From Clostridia bacterium (GTDB taxonomy: Bacteria > Bacillota > Clostridia > Oscillospirales > Acutalibacteraceae): a DNA stretch of 8,594 nucleotides. Each line of letters opens with the position of its first letter. Position 1 is the stretch's first letter. The stretch is taken from positions 1 to 8,594 of the forward strand of contig CAAGJJ010000161.1 of assembly GCA_900770165.1 (NCBI GenBank), given 5' to 3'. Made by a program: the position numbers and the translations under genes. Below are positions 1 through 6,050 of the stretch, one piece after another. The notes under the pieces are model-generated. The model searched no databases and had not been told where the DNA came from. It was given only the letters and a program-made list of their open reading frames with translations.

Positions 1-51
1 ACACAACACAGTTAATAATAGTGAAAAGACAGTTATTTTTTTCAGTTTCAA
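1..51 (-). CDS. B-I lipoprotein, unit 3, only the first 17 codons
   Basis: TTG at 51 follows AGGAGG by eight bases and the A-I stop by 12, exactly as in units 1 and 2. The visible residues MKLKKITVFSLLLTVLC are the signal peptide up to the first cysteine of L-C-G-C; the lipidated cysteine itself would be two codons further on. The left arm of the lipobox palindrome is present at 1-11. Confidence 0.8.
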   Translation of the reverse strand, partial: MKLKKITVFSLLLTVLC

Positions 52-63
52 TTATTAAGCCTC

Positions 64-489
64 CTAGATATCTGGATACCAGTAACCACCAAACCATGCA
101 CCATGATAATCGTCTACAGAATACGCCTCACATCTTACAGCAGCGCGTGTATAGCCTTCCTCGTTTACCCAGTTAAGCATATTATGAGTTTCGTTAACAT
201 CGAAATAATATTCATAGCCATGTGAGACATCATAATATTGTCCACTTTTATAAGCATATACTTTGCCATAATAATATGAACCATCAATATCTTTATCGGT
301 GCATAACATCTGAACTGAAGATGATGTGCTTTTGGATTGTGTATCTGTAAAAGTAGTTTCACCATCTACACTAAAAGCAACACCAAAGCTGTTGCCTGCT
401 TTGGATATTAATGGTGTTGAATTAATACCAACAATTAGCAGCATTGCTGTGAATATGACAGCATTTTTAATGGCTTTTTTACATATCAT
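64..489 (-). CDS. A-I secreted protein, unit 3 (unknown function)
   Basis: A 141-residue secreted protein, the closest relative of the unit 1 A-I. By eye there are 11 differences over 141 residues, and eight of them fall in residues 46-54 and 80-84. The signal peptide (MICKKAIKN, core, SKA at 31) is the same. C63 and C120 are kept, while the extra C54 of unit 1 is serine here. The C-terminal block DDYHGAWFGGYWYPDI is unchanged. AGGAGG lies seven bases before the ATG. The TAG stop is part of the ribosome binding site of the next B-I gene. Confidence 0.85.
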   Translation of the reverse strand: MICKKAIKNAVIFTAMLLIVGINSTPLISKAGNSFGVAFSVDGETTFTDTQSKSTSSSVQMLCTDKDIDGSYYYGKVYAYKSGQYYDVSHGYEYYFDVNETHNMLNWVNEEGYTRAAVRCEAYSVDDYHGAWFGGYWYPDI

Positions 490-542
490 ATTTTGTCCTC
501 CTGTTAAATTATTTTAAATAAGTACTTATCTCTTAAAAACAG

Positions 543-579
543 AATAACAGCCCCGTACTTAAAGCACAAGACTGTTATT
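543..579 (-). terminator. Leader hairpin, copy 3: terminator of unit 2 or attenuator of unit 3
   Basis: Same fold; here the inner arm reads UGUGC against GUACG, giving U-G and G-U wobble pairs where copy 1 has U-A and A-U. The stem is kept at 16 pairs. CUGUUUUUAAG follows. Confidence 0.65.
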
Positions 580-590
580 TTGCGGTTTGT

Positions 591-617
591 CGTAAGATGC
601 ATGTTTAACGACGTAAG
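591..617 (-). promoter_or_regulatory. Candidate LytTR regulator site, copy 3
   Basis: CGTAAG (plus strand) at 591-596 and 612-617, 21 bp apart, unchanged from the other copies. Confidence 0.5.
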
Positions 618-654
618 TTACATATTTTATTAGTATAGTTGCAAAAACATGGAT

Positions 655-1416
655 TTATTCGACATCTTCGATGTCGTTAAGTTCGACAAGGTAACCAGTA
701 TAGCTGTCATCATCAATATAGTTTTGAAAAGAACCTCTTAAATAGTAGGTCTTATCATGACTATATCGGGAAGCTTCATAGAGAAACCATGCGTCAAATT
801 CATCATCTGGGTTTAATGTTAAATGACATGTGGAATTTTCTGACAAAGCTCTGTCAATGAAACCAAGTAATCCAAGAGAATAATATGTACCGTCTGGATA
901 TTTACATATAATTGGTGATGTAAATTGAATTTTTGAAGTAGTTTTACCTGAATATTTTAAATGCATCTTAACAAGAAAGAATCTATGTCCTTCGTTGAAT
1001 AGATTACCATTTTCATCATAATAGCCACGAAATTTATTTAGATAGTCAAGTAATAGCTGTGAATATTCTTCTCCAAATGTATCAGCGCAAAACTGCTTGG
1101 AAACAGTTGAATATGCTTTTAAGACAGTACATTCACATGCACCCGAATTATAAGTTTCATTCATTTTCACATATGTGACAGCACCTTTTTTGAAATTAAC
1201 AGTAGGTTCAACTTCTTCGTGTGATTCATTCAAATCAACAGAGGGTTTTTCTTCATGGTAATCTGTATGTACTTCACCATTGGAATCTGTTTCATAATCG
1301 TAGTTGTATAGAAAGGTTTTAGTTTCTGTTATGTCATCTGTTTTATTTGATGTAGATGATGAACAGCCACTTAAAGTGAATAACATTATAAAAATAATTA
1401 TTATTTTCTTTTTCAA
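655..1416 (-). CDS. B-II lipoprotein, unit 2 (unknown function)
   Basis: A 253-residue predicted lipoprotein. The frame is open from a TTG at 1434, but that start would put the GGGAGGA ribosome binding site inside the coding region. The TTG at 1416 sits at the proper distance and aligns with the B-II start of unit 1, so I choose it. The signal peptide MKKKIIIIFIMLFT leads to an ideal lipobox L-S-G-C with C18 lipidated, then a serine-rich linker. The B blocks are kept with small changes (FLYNYDYETDSNGEV, YHEEKPSVDLNESHEE, YVKMNETYNSGACECTV, SFQNYIDDDSYTGYLVELND). The middle matches B-II of unit 1 (EEYSQLLLDYLNKFRGYY, HRFFLVKMHLKY). Its A-II partner upstream is frameshifted, leaving this lipoprotein without an intact partner in its own unit. 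Confidence 0.83.
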   Translation of the reverse strand: MKKKIIIIFIMLFTLSGCSSSTSNKTDDITETKTFLYNYDYETDSNGEVHTDYHEEKPSVDLNESHEEVEPTVNFKKGAVTYVKMNETYNSGACECTVLKAYSTVSKQFCADTFGEEYSQLLLDYLNKFRGYYDENGNLFNEGHRFFLVKMHLKYSGKTTSKIQFTSPIICKYPDGTYYSLGLLGFIDRALSENSTCHLTLNPDDEFDAWFLYEASRYSHDKTYYLRGSFQNYIDDDSYTGYLVELNDIEDVE

Positions 1417-1449
1417 TAATTTTTTTCCTCCCAATAAAATTATTGTTTA

Positions 1450-1562
1450 TATTTACAAATTCGGTAAGCTTTATAAGATATTTATTATTAGGAAGCTGCG
1501 TTGTGCAGTCGCACAACGCAGCTAGTATAAAATAGAGAATATATAAGCTTATATTTCAATAT
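1450..1562 (-). pseudogene. Relic of a B-I lipoprotein 5' end between A-II and B-II, unit 2
   Basis: Same relic as in unit 1. One frame reads ALCDCTTQLPNNKYLIK, matching the B-I lipobox region. Here the ancestral TTG AAA TAT AAG start is still visible (unit 1 has AGG), but a 2-base deletion before the lipobox shifts the frame. The two relics have decayed in different ways while the central palindrome has stayed perfect. The remainder of the 154-bp gap has only the B-II ribosome binding site. Confidence 0.65.
1494..1523 (-). repeat. Perfect 13-bp inverted repeat in the B-I relic, unit 2
   Basis: AGCTGCGTTGTGC and GCACAACGCAGCT flank a 4-base loop. It is longer than the unit 1 copy (11 bp) and fully paired. 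No U run follows, so a role as an intrinsic terminator is unlikely; an mRNA-stabilising or processing hairpin is possible. Confidence 0.8.
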
Positions 1563-1570
1563 TTATAATT

Positions 1571-2006
1571 TTAAATATCTGGATTCCAGTAACCTCCAAA
1601 CCATGCACCGTGATAATCGTCAACGGAATAGCCAGTACATTTAACAGTTGCTTTATTGTAATGTTTTTCATAAACCCAATTTAACATAGTATGAGTTTCA
1701 TTAACATCAAAATAATATTCATATCCATGCGATACATCAACAGGATTATCAGATACATTAACAGCATTAACACGTGCATAATAATATGAACCATCAATAT
1801 CCTTATCAGTACAAGACATCCACACAGATGATGATGTGTATTTAAATTGTGATGGTAAATATTTTTCATGACCATCAAAATCAAAGGATGCTCCGTACCA
1901 AACATCATCTCCAGCTTTTGATATCACAGGTGCAGTATACACACCTATAACCAGCATCATAGCAGCAAATATTATTGTGTTTTTAATTATTTTTTTTAAA
2001 TTTCAT
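1571..2006 (-). pseudogene. A-II gene, unit 2, with a frameshift in the signal peptide
   Basis: Aligned with the A-II copy of unit 1, the ATG at 2006 is kept, but one extra base in the run ATGAAATTTAAAA (plus strand 1998-2003; unit 1 has ATGAAATTAAAA) shifts the frame at codon 3-4 and leads to a TAA stop at about codon 8. The ribosome binding site has also changed, from AGGAG to ATGAG. From the shift on, the frame is intact to the end and encodes CTDKDIDGSYYY, both invariant cysteines and DDYHGAWFGGYWNPDI. The first in-frame ATG is at 1960 and would give 129 residues with only part of the signal peptide and no basic start. It is best read as a recently inactivated gene. Slippage at the adjacent run of eight T (1990-1997) or a sequencing error are alternatives. 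Variable windows: HEKYLPSQFKY and VNVSDNPV. Confidence 0.75.
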
Positions 2007-2035
2007 ATTAAATATCTCATCTTAAAGTAGTAAGA

Positions 2036-2806
2036 CTAATTAATTTCAGTCAAATCATTTAGTTCAATCAGGTAACCATCATAACTATCATAATCGTTAT
2101 AATTGTAAAAATCACCTTGGATATAATAAGTATTATCACTGGAGTATGTTCCTAATACATGATAGAAAAACCATAAATCATACTCTTTACCAGGTTCAAG
2201 ATATAAAGTATCTTTTTCTTTGTTTGATAAAGCTTTATCTATAAAGAAAAGAAAACCTGAAGCATAAATCAAATTATCAGTTCTTTTTGAAAATCCAGTG
2301 GTATAAAAGCTCATATTAGTTGGTTGAGAACCAGTATATTTCAAATGGATTTTCACACAAAAAAAAGAATTTTTCTCATCAATTAATTTTCCTGTATCTT
2401 TTGAAATATAATTAGGCTTAGCAATTTCTTTTGCTAGAGCTTCATGATATTGCTCATCAACTAATGTATAGAAAAAATCAGAAGATATAGTTTTATAAGC
2501 TTTTGTTACGGTACATTCATAATTTCCCTTTGAAAATGTTTCATTCATTTTTATGTATGTAATAGCGTTTTTATTTTTGAAATTGACAGTTCCTTTTTCA
2601 ACATTTCTGGATTCATTCAAATCAACGGATGGCTTTTCCTCATGATAAGCTGTGCTTAACTCTCCATTAGGTTCTGTTTCATAATCATAACTATATAGAT
2701 ATGTTTTAGTTTCTAACATGTTATTGGTATCATTAGAAGGCTGTGTTGTGCAACCACACAACACAGTTAATAATAGTAAAAAAAAAGTTACTTTTTTCTG
2801 TTTCAA
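2036..2806 (-). CDS. B-I lipoprotein, unit 2 (unknown function)
   Basis: A 256-residue predicted lipoprotein, TTG start eight bases after AGGAGG, 12 bases after the A-I stop. The signal peptide MKQKKVTFFLLLLTV leads to L-C-G-C with C19 lipidated. All B blocks are present: YLYSYDYETEPNGEL, YHEEKPSVDLNESRN, TYIKMNETFSKGNYECTV, FYTLVDEQYHEALAKEIAK, FCVKIHLKYTGSQPT and YYIQGDFYNYNDYDSYDGYL. Differences from unit 1 lie mainly at 135-180 and 215-225, where STGF and GTYSSD-type residues replace others. The gene ends 29 bases before the former A-II start. Confidence 0.85.
   Translation of the reverse strand: MKQKKVTFFLLLLTVLCGCTTQPSNDTNNMLETKTYLYSYDYETEPNGELSTAYHEEKPSVDLNESRNVEKGTVNFKNKNAITYIKMNETFSKGNYECTVTKAYKTISSDFFYTLVDEQYHEALAKEIAKPNYISKDTGKLIDEKNSFFCVKIHLKYTGSQPTNMSFYTTGFSKRTDNLIYASGFLFFIDKALSNKEKDTLYLEPGKEYDLWFFYHVLGTYSSDNTYYIQGDFYNYNDYDSYDGYLIELNDLTEIN
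2741..2766 (-). repeat. Quasi-palindrome over the B-I lipobox codons, unit 2
   Basis: CTGTGTTGTG and CACAACACAG pair perfectly over 10 bp, with an eleventh T-G wobble pair inside. Compared with the intergenic copies, the fourth pair is T-A here and C-G there, a compensated difference. Confidence 0.6.
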
Positions 2807-2818
2807 TTATTATGCCTC

Positions 2819-3247
2819 CTAGATATCTGGATACCAGTAACCGCCAAACCATGCTCCATGGTAATCATCAACCGAATACGCTTCGCATCTTATAGTAGCA
2901 TGTGTATAGCCTTCCTCATTTACCCAGTTAAGCATGTTATGAGTTTCATTGACATCATAATAATATTCATAGCCATGTGATACATCAACCGGATCGCTAT
3001 TGCCATCAATTGCGTATACTTTACCATAGTAATAAGAACCATCAATATCTTTATCAGTGCATGACATCTGAACTGAAGAAGAGGTATATTTATTTTGGCT
3101 ACCTGTAAATTTAGTTTCACCATCCACACTAAATGCCACACCAAAGTCATTGCCAGCTTTAGACATTATAGGTGCTGAGTTAACCCCGACAATTAATAGC
3201 ATTGCTGTAAATATAACAGCATTTTTAATAAAATGTTTGTGAACCAT
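2819..3247 (-). CDS. A-I secreted protein, unit 2 (unknown function)
   Basis: A 142-residue secreted protein. The first residues are MVHKHFIKN in place of MICKKAIKN; the hydrophobic core and the SKA cleavage site at 31 are kept. Only the two invariant cysteines C63 and C121 are present. Scaffold blocks match the other A-I copies (VSVDGET-like start, CTDKDIDGSYYYGKVYA, DVSHGYEYYYDVNETHNMLNWVNEEGY, and the GAWFGGYWYPDI end). The variable windows are KFTGSQNKY (46-54) and IDGNSDPV (80-87), the second one residue longer than in units 1 and 3. AGGAGG lies seven bases before the ATG. The TAG stop overlaps the ribosome binding site of the next gene. Confidence 0.85.
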   Translation of the reverse strand: MVHKHFIKNAVIFTAMLLIVGVNSAPIMSKAGNDFGVAFSVDGETKFTGSQNKYTSSSVQMSCTDKDIDGSYYYGKVYAIDGNSDPVDVSHGYEYYYDVNETHNMLNWVNEEGYTHATIRCEAYSVDDYHGAWFGGYWYPDI

Positions 3248-3297
3248 TTCTTATCCTCCTGCAAAATTATTTATAAGTACTTATCTCTTAAAAACAG

Positions 3298-3334
3298 AAT
3301 AACAGCCCCGTACTCAAAGTACAAGACTGTTATT
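3298..3334 (-). terminator. Leader hairpin, copy 2: terminator of unit 1 or attenuator of unit 2
   Basis: Same 16-bp stem as copy 1, with one pair changed from U-A to U-G (GUACG in place of GUACA), so pairing is kept. It is followed by CUGUUUUUAAG, a better U tract than in copy 1. Confidence 0.65.
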
Positions 3335-3345
3335 TTGAGGTTTGT

Positions 3346-3372
3346 CGTAAGATGCATGTTTAACGACGTAAG
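3346..3372 (-). promoter_or_regulatory. Candidate LytTR regulator site, copy 2
   Basis: CGTAAG (plus strand) at 3346-3351 and 3367-3372, again 21 bp apart and unchanged from copy 1. Confidence 0.5.
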
Positions 3373-3409
3373 TTACATATTTTATTAGTATAGTTATAAA
3401 AACATGGAT

Positions 3410-4177
3410 TTATTCGACATCTTCAATGTCGTTAAGTTCGACAAGATAACCACTATAGCTGTCGTCATCAATATAGTTTTGAAATGAACCTCTTAAATAG
3501 TAGGTCTTATCATGGCTATATCGATAAGCTTCATAAAGAAACCATGAATCGAATTCATCACCTGGATTTAAGGTTATGTGATGAGATTCATTTTCTAGCA
3601 AAGCTTTGTCAATGTAATCAATTCCTCCAAGGGAATAATATGTACCATCTGGATATTTACATATTATTGGGGAATCAAATTGAATTTTTGAAGTGGTTTT
3701 ACCTAAATATTTCATATGCATCTTGATAAGAAAGAAACGATGTCCTTCGTTATATAGATTGCCATTTTCATCATAATAGCCTTGAAATTTATTTATCTTA
3801 TCAAGTAATAATTGAGAATATTCTTCTCCGAATGTATCAGCAGCAAATTGTTTTGAAACTGTTGAATAAGCTTTTAAAACTGTACATTCAATTGTTCCCG
3901 AGGTATAAGTCTCATTCATTTTAATAAAGGTAAGACCAGCTTTACTTCTGAAATTGACAATAGGTTCAACTTCTCTATGAGATTCATTCAAATCAACAGA
4001 TGGTTTTTCTTCATGATAAGCAGTACTTACTTCACCATTGGTTTCTGTTTCGTAATCGTAACTGTAAAGATAAGTTTTAGTTTCTGTTATATCATCTGTT
4101 TTATTTACTTGTGGTGATGAACAACCACATAAAGTTGTTATTAATATAAAACTAATAACTACTATTTTCTTTTTCAA
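3410..4177 (-). CDS. B-II lipoprotein, unit 1 (unknown function)
   Basis: A 255-residue predicted lipoprotein starting at TTG, nine bases after GGAGG in the run GGGAGGG. The signal peptide MKKKIVVISFILITT leads to the lipobox L-C-G-C with C19 as the lipidated residue. It shares the N-terminal blocks TYLYSYDYETE and YHEEKPSVDLNES, the central IKMNETY and KAYSTVS, and the C-terminal SFQNYIDDDSYSGYLVELND with B-I. The middle differs: EEYSQLLLDKINKFQGYYDENGNLYNEGHRFFLIKMHMKY in place of the B-I segment with HEALAKEIAK. This divergence of the middle in a common frame suggests that it sets specificity, while the ends are structural. The stop is 15 bases before the unit 2 leader block. It probably works with A-II. 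Confidence 0.85.
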   Translation of the reverse strand: MKKKIVVISFILITTLCGCSSPQVNKTDDITETKTYLYSYDYETETNGEVSTAYHEEKPSVDLNESHREVEPIVNFRSKAGLTFIKMNETYTSGTIECTVLKAYSTVSKQFAADTFGEEYSQLLLDKINKFQGYYDENGNLYNEGHRFFLIKMHMKYLGKTTSKIQFDSPIICKYPDGTYYSLGGIDYIDKALLENESHHITLNPGDEFDSWFLYEAYRYSHDKTYYLRGSFQNYIDDDSYSGYLVELNDIEDVE

Positions 4178-4199
4178 TAATCTTTCCCTCCCATAAAAT

Positions 4200-4325
4200 T
4201 ATTGTATATGTTTTCAAGTCTATTATGTTTTATAAAATATTCATTATTATTAGAAAGCTGCGTTGTGCAGTTGCACAACGCAGTTATTACAAGGAATAAG
4301 AAATATATTAACTTATATTTCCTAT
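4200..4325 (-). pseudogene. Relic of a B-I lipoprotein 5' end between A-II and B-II, unit 1
   Basis: One minus-strand frame of this gap reads YKLIYFLFLVITALCNCTTQ followed by LSNNN, which aligns with the B-I signal peptide and lipobox (KLKKVTFILLLLTVLCGCTAQ, then PSNN). The start codon is lost (AGG where TTG would be), the ribosome binding site has decayed to TAGGAAAT, and the lipobox glycine has become N. The similarity fades after about 35 codons and the frame ends at the B-II start. I read it as the remains of a B-I-type gene that once followed A-II before a B-II gene took its place. The rest of the 157-bp gap holds only the B-II ribosome binding site. Confidence 0.7.
4258..4283 (-). repeat. 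Perfect 11-bp inverted repeat in the B-I relic, unit 1
   Basis: CTGCGTTGTGC and GCACAACGCAG flank a 4-base loop. As RNA this is a very stable hairpin between A-II and B-II. No U tract follows on either strand, so it is not a typical intrinsic terminator. It could stabilise the upstream A-II message or adjust A-II to B-II ratios. It corresponds in position to the lipobox palindrome of B-I genes. Confidence 0.75.
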
Positions 4326-4334
4326 TTACTGTCT

Positions 4335-4763
4335 TTAAATGTCCGCATACCAGTAACCGCCAAACCATGCACCATGATAGTCGTCAACTGAATATCCCTG
4401 ACATTTTACACAAGCCATATTATAATGCTCTTCATATACCCAGTTAAGCATGTTGTGGTATTCATTTACATCGAAGTAATATTCATAGCCATGAGAAACA
4501 TCTATACGTGTTCCGGCTGCATTGACAGCATGTACACTAGCATAGTAATATGAGCCATCAATATCTTTATCTGTACATTCCATATTGACAGAAGAAGAGG
4601 TGGTTTTATTTTGGCGTTCTGTATATTTTTCTTGACCATCTACACTAAAAGCGACACCAAATGTATCTCCAGCTTTTGATATCACAGGTGCAGTATACAC
4701 ACCTATAACCAGCATCATAGCAACAAATATTATTGTGTTTTTAATTGTTTTTTTTAATTTCAT
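4335..4763 (-). CDS. A-II secreted protein, unit 1 (unknown function)
   Basis: A 142-residue secreted protein, paralogue of A-I. The signal peptide is MKLKKTIKN plus a hydrophobic core, with probable cleavage after SKA at 31. The invariant cysteines are C63 and C121; C118 is an extra one. The scaffold motifs CTDKDIDGSYYY, DVSHGYEYYFDVNE, HNMLNWV and DDYHGAWFGGYWYADI are all present, with A in place of P next to the end. The variable windows read QEKYTERQNKT (44-54) and VNAAGTRI (80-87), unlike those of A-I. AGGAG lies nine bases before the ATG. The gene starts 29 bases after the B-I stop with no obvious promoter between, so it is probably transcribed with A-I and B-I. Its own lipoprotein follows only after a 157-bp gap, unlike the 12-base gap in the type I pair. 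Confidence 0.85.
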   Translation of the reverse strand: MKLKKTIKNTIIFVAMMLVIGVYTAPVISKAGDTFGVAFSVDGQEKYTERQNKTTSSSVNMECTDKDIDGSYYYASVHAVNAAGTRIDVSHGYEYYFDVNEYHNMLNWVYEEHYNMACVKCQGYSVDDYHGAWFGGYWYADI

Positions 4764-4792
4764 ATTAAATATCTCCTCTTAAAGTAGTAAGA

Positions 4793-5560
4793 CTAATCAA
4801 TTTCAGTCAAATCATTTAGTTCAATTAGATAACCATCATAACTATCATGGTCGTTATAATTTTGAAAATCACCCTGAATATAATAGATATTTTTATCAGA
4901 AAAATTTCCCGATATATGATAGAAAAGCCACAAGTCATATTCTTTACCAGGTTCTAGATATAAATTATCTTTCTTTTCATTAGATAAAGCATTATCAATA
5001 AAAATAAGAAAACCATTGGAATATAATAATGAATCAGGTTTTTTCTCAAATTCAGCAGAATTAAATTCCATAGTAGTCGGTTGAGATCCAGTGTATTTTA
5101 AATGAATTTTTACACAGAAAAAACAATCGTATGGCTTAATTAATTTTCCTGTATCTTTTGAAATATATGGTCTTTTTGCAATTTCTTTTGCTAGAGCTTC
5201 ATGATATTGTTCATCAACTAATGTATAGAAAAAATCAGAAGATACAGTTTTATAAGCCTCTTTTACTGTACATTCATAATTACCTTTTGAATATGTTTCA
5301 TTCATCTTAATGTATGTTACAGTATTTTTTCTAAAATTAACTGTTGCTTTTACAACATCTCTGGATTCGTTCAAGTCAACAGATGGTTTTTCTTCATGAT
5401 AAGCTGTGATTAACTCTCCATCAGGCTCTGTTTCATAATCATAACTGTATAGATATGTTTTGGTTTTTAATATGTTATTGGTATTATTAGAAGGCTGTGC
5501 TGTGCAGCCGCACAACACAGTTAATAATAGTAATATAAAAGTTACTTTTTTCAGTTTCAA
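4793..5560 (-). CDS. B-I lipoprotein, unit 1 (unknown function; possible DUF5027-type)
   Basis: A 255-residue predicted lipoprotein starting at TTG. The A-I stop codon is fused to its ribosome binding site (TAGGAGG), with eight bases to the TTG. The signal peptide KLKKVTFILLLLTV ends in the lipobox L-C-G-C, so C19 is the likely lipidated residue, anchoring it on the outer face of the membrane. The linker (20-33) is rich in N and T. A block conserved in all B proteins follows: TYLYSYDYETE (35-45), then YHEEKPSVDLNES (54-66). Further shared blocks are TYIKMNETYSKGNYECTV (82-99), FCVKIHLKYTG (148-158) and the C-terminal DFQNYNDHDSYDGYLIELND. It is probably beta-rich. It resembles what I recall as DUF5027-family lipoproteins, but I cannot verify this. 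Tight coupling to A-I suggests the two act together, perhaps as immunity or receptor partner (inference). Confidence 0.85.
   Translation of the reverse strand: MKLKKVTFILLLLTVLCGCTAQPSNNTNNILKTKTYLYSYDYETEPDGELITAYHEEKPSVDLNESRDVVKATVNFRKNTVTYIKMNETYSKGNYECTVKEAYKTVSSDFFYTLVDEQYHEALAKEIAKRPYISKDTGKLIKPYDCFFCVKIHLKYTGSQPTTMEFNSAEFEKKPDSLLYSNGFLIFIDNALSNEKKDNLYLEPGKEYDLWLFYHISGNFSDKNIYYIQGDFQNYNDHDSYDGYLIELNDLTEID
5495..5520 (-). repeat. Quasi-palindrome over the B-I lipobox codons, unit 1
   Basis: The codons for the lipobox region (TVLCGCTAQ) form an 11-bp inverted repeat, CTGTGTTGTGC and GCACAGCACAG on the coding strand, around a 4-base loop with one G-U wobble. The same element recurs at 4258-4283, 2741-2766 and 1494-1523. 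It may influence translation of the B start region or simply be a mutational palindrome. Confidence 0.6.
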
Positions 5561-5572
5561 TTATTAAGCCTC

Positions 5573-5998
5573 CTAGATATCCGGATACCAGTAACCGCCA
5601 AACCATGCACCATGGTAATCATCCACAGAATACGCTTCACATCTTATGGCAGCATGTGTGTAGCCTTCCTCATTTACCCAGTTAAGCATATTATGAGTTT
5701 CGTTGACATCAAAATAGTATTCATATCCATGTGATACATCATAATATTCTCCGTTTTCATGAGCATATACTTTGCCATAATAATATGAACCATCAATATC
5801 TTTATCAGTGCATAACATCTGAACAGATGAAGAAGTACATTTTTCTTGTTTATCTGTAAATTTAGTTTCACCATCTACACTGAAGGCTACACCAAAGCTG
5901 TTGCTTGCTTTGGATATTAATGGTGTTGAATTAATACCAACAATTAGTAGCATTGCTGTGAATATGACAGCATTTTTAATGGCTTTTTTACATATCAT
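5573..5998 (-). CDS. A-I secreted protein, unit 1 (unknown function)
   Basis: A 141-residue protein with a clear signal peptide: basic MICKKAIKN, hydrophobic core (10-22) and probable cleavage after SKA at 31. The mature part is about 110 residues, acidic, and rich in Y, G and D. It has cysteines C63 and C120 that are invariant among all copies, so one disulfide is likely; C54 is extra in this copy. Conserved blocks are CTDKDIDGSYYY (63-74), DVSHGYEYYFDVNE (87-100), HNMLNWV and the terminus DDYHGAWFGGYWYPDI (126-141). Residues 46-54 and 80-86 vary strongly between copies. The start has AGGAGG seven bases upstream. I do not recognise the family with certainty: a DUF2712-like or bacteriocin-like secreted protein is possible. 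It is the first array gene after the leader and is followed 12 bases later by its lipoprotein partner. Confidence 0.85.
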   Translation of the reverse strand: MICKKAIKNAVIFTAMLLIVGINSTPLISKASNSFGVAFSVDGETKFTDKQEKCTSSSVQMLCTDKDIDGSYYYGKVYAHENGEYYDVSHGYEYYFDVNETHNMLNWVNEEGYTHAAIRCEAYSVDDYHGAWFGGYWYPDI

Positions 5999-6050
5999 AT
6001 TTTGTCCTCCTGTTAAATTATTTTTAATAAGTACTTATCTCTAAGAAAAG

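Larger units (their letters stand above)
1..640 (-). repeat. Tandem array unit 3, cut by the window edge
   Basis: Holds the third leader (492-640), an intact A-I gene (64-489) and the first 17 codons of a B-I gene (51 down to 1). The array therefore continues beyond the left edge of the window by an unknown number of units. Confidence 0.92.
492..640 (-). promoter_or_regulatory. Array leader, copy 3
   Basis: Follows B-II of unit 2. It holds TATACT (637-632), the paired repeats, the GTCGT...ACGAC stem, the 37-nt hairpin (543-579), the palindrome and AGGAGG. The regulatory part (about 584-640) is identical to copies 1 and 2. Confidence 0.7.
641..3395 (-). repeat. Tandem array unit 2
   Basis: Second complete copy of the 2.75-kb block, with the same order: leader (3250-3395), A-I (2819-3247), B-I (2036-2806), broken A-II (1571-2006), B-I relic (about 1450-1560) and B-II (655-1416). 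It has diverged from unit 1 in the variable windows of the A proteins. Its A-II copy has a frameshift and a damaged ribosome binding site. Confidence 0.93.
3250..3395 (-). promoter_or_regulatory. Array leader, copy 2
   Basis: Follows B-II of unit 1 directly. It holds TATACT (3392-3387), the paired repeats, the GTCGT...ACGAC stem, the 37-nt hairpin (3298-3334), the ATAAGTACTTAT palindrome and AGGAGG. The block from 3338 to 3395 is identical to the other copies. Differences fall in the hairpin loop and the tail near the ribosome binding site. Confidence 0.7.

Noticed and set aside
64..489. A proteins as lactococcin 972-type bacteriocins
   Set aside because: The size and secretion fit loosely, but the array lacks the polytopic immunity protein and ABC transporter of those loci, and the A sequence blocks do not match what I recall of that family.
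1494..1523. Intergenic palindrome as an intrinsic terminator
   Set aside because: The stem is strong, but no U run follows on either strand.
1304..1525. Plus-strand open frames over the array and over the kinase (for example 326-517, 1304-1525, 3484-3726, 4202-4447, 6276-6566, 6811-7110)
   Set aside because: They are antisense to convincing genes, lack ribosome binding sites, and have compositions expected from the opposite strand.
1681..1908. Minus-strand frames of about 66-76 codons inside the A genes, present in several copies (for example 165-365, 1681-1908, 2920-3150, 5674-5874)
   Set aside because: They are methionine/isoleucine-rich out-of-frame shadows, conserved only because the A genes are, and have no start signals.
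4174..4368. 64-codon frame overlapping the A-II end and the gap before B-II as a separate gene
   Set aside because: It overlaps A-II out of frame, has no ribosome binding site, and its interesting part is the B-I relic. It ends over the B-II start (MGGKDY is the ribosome binding site read as codons).
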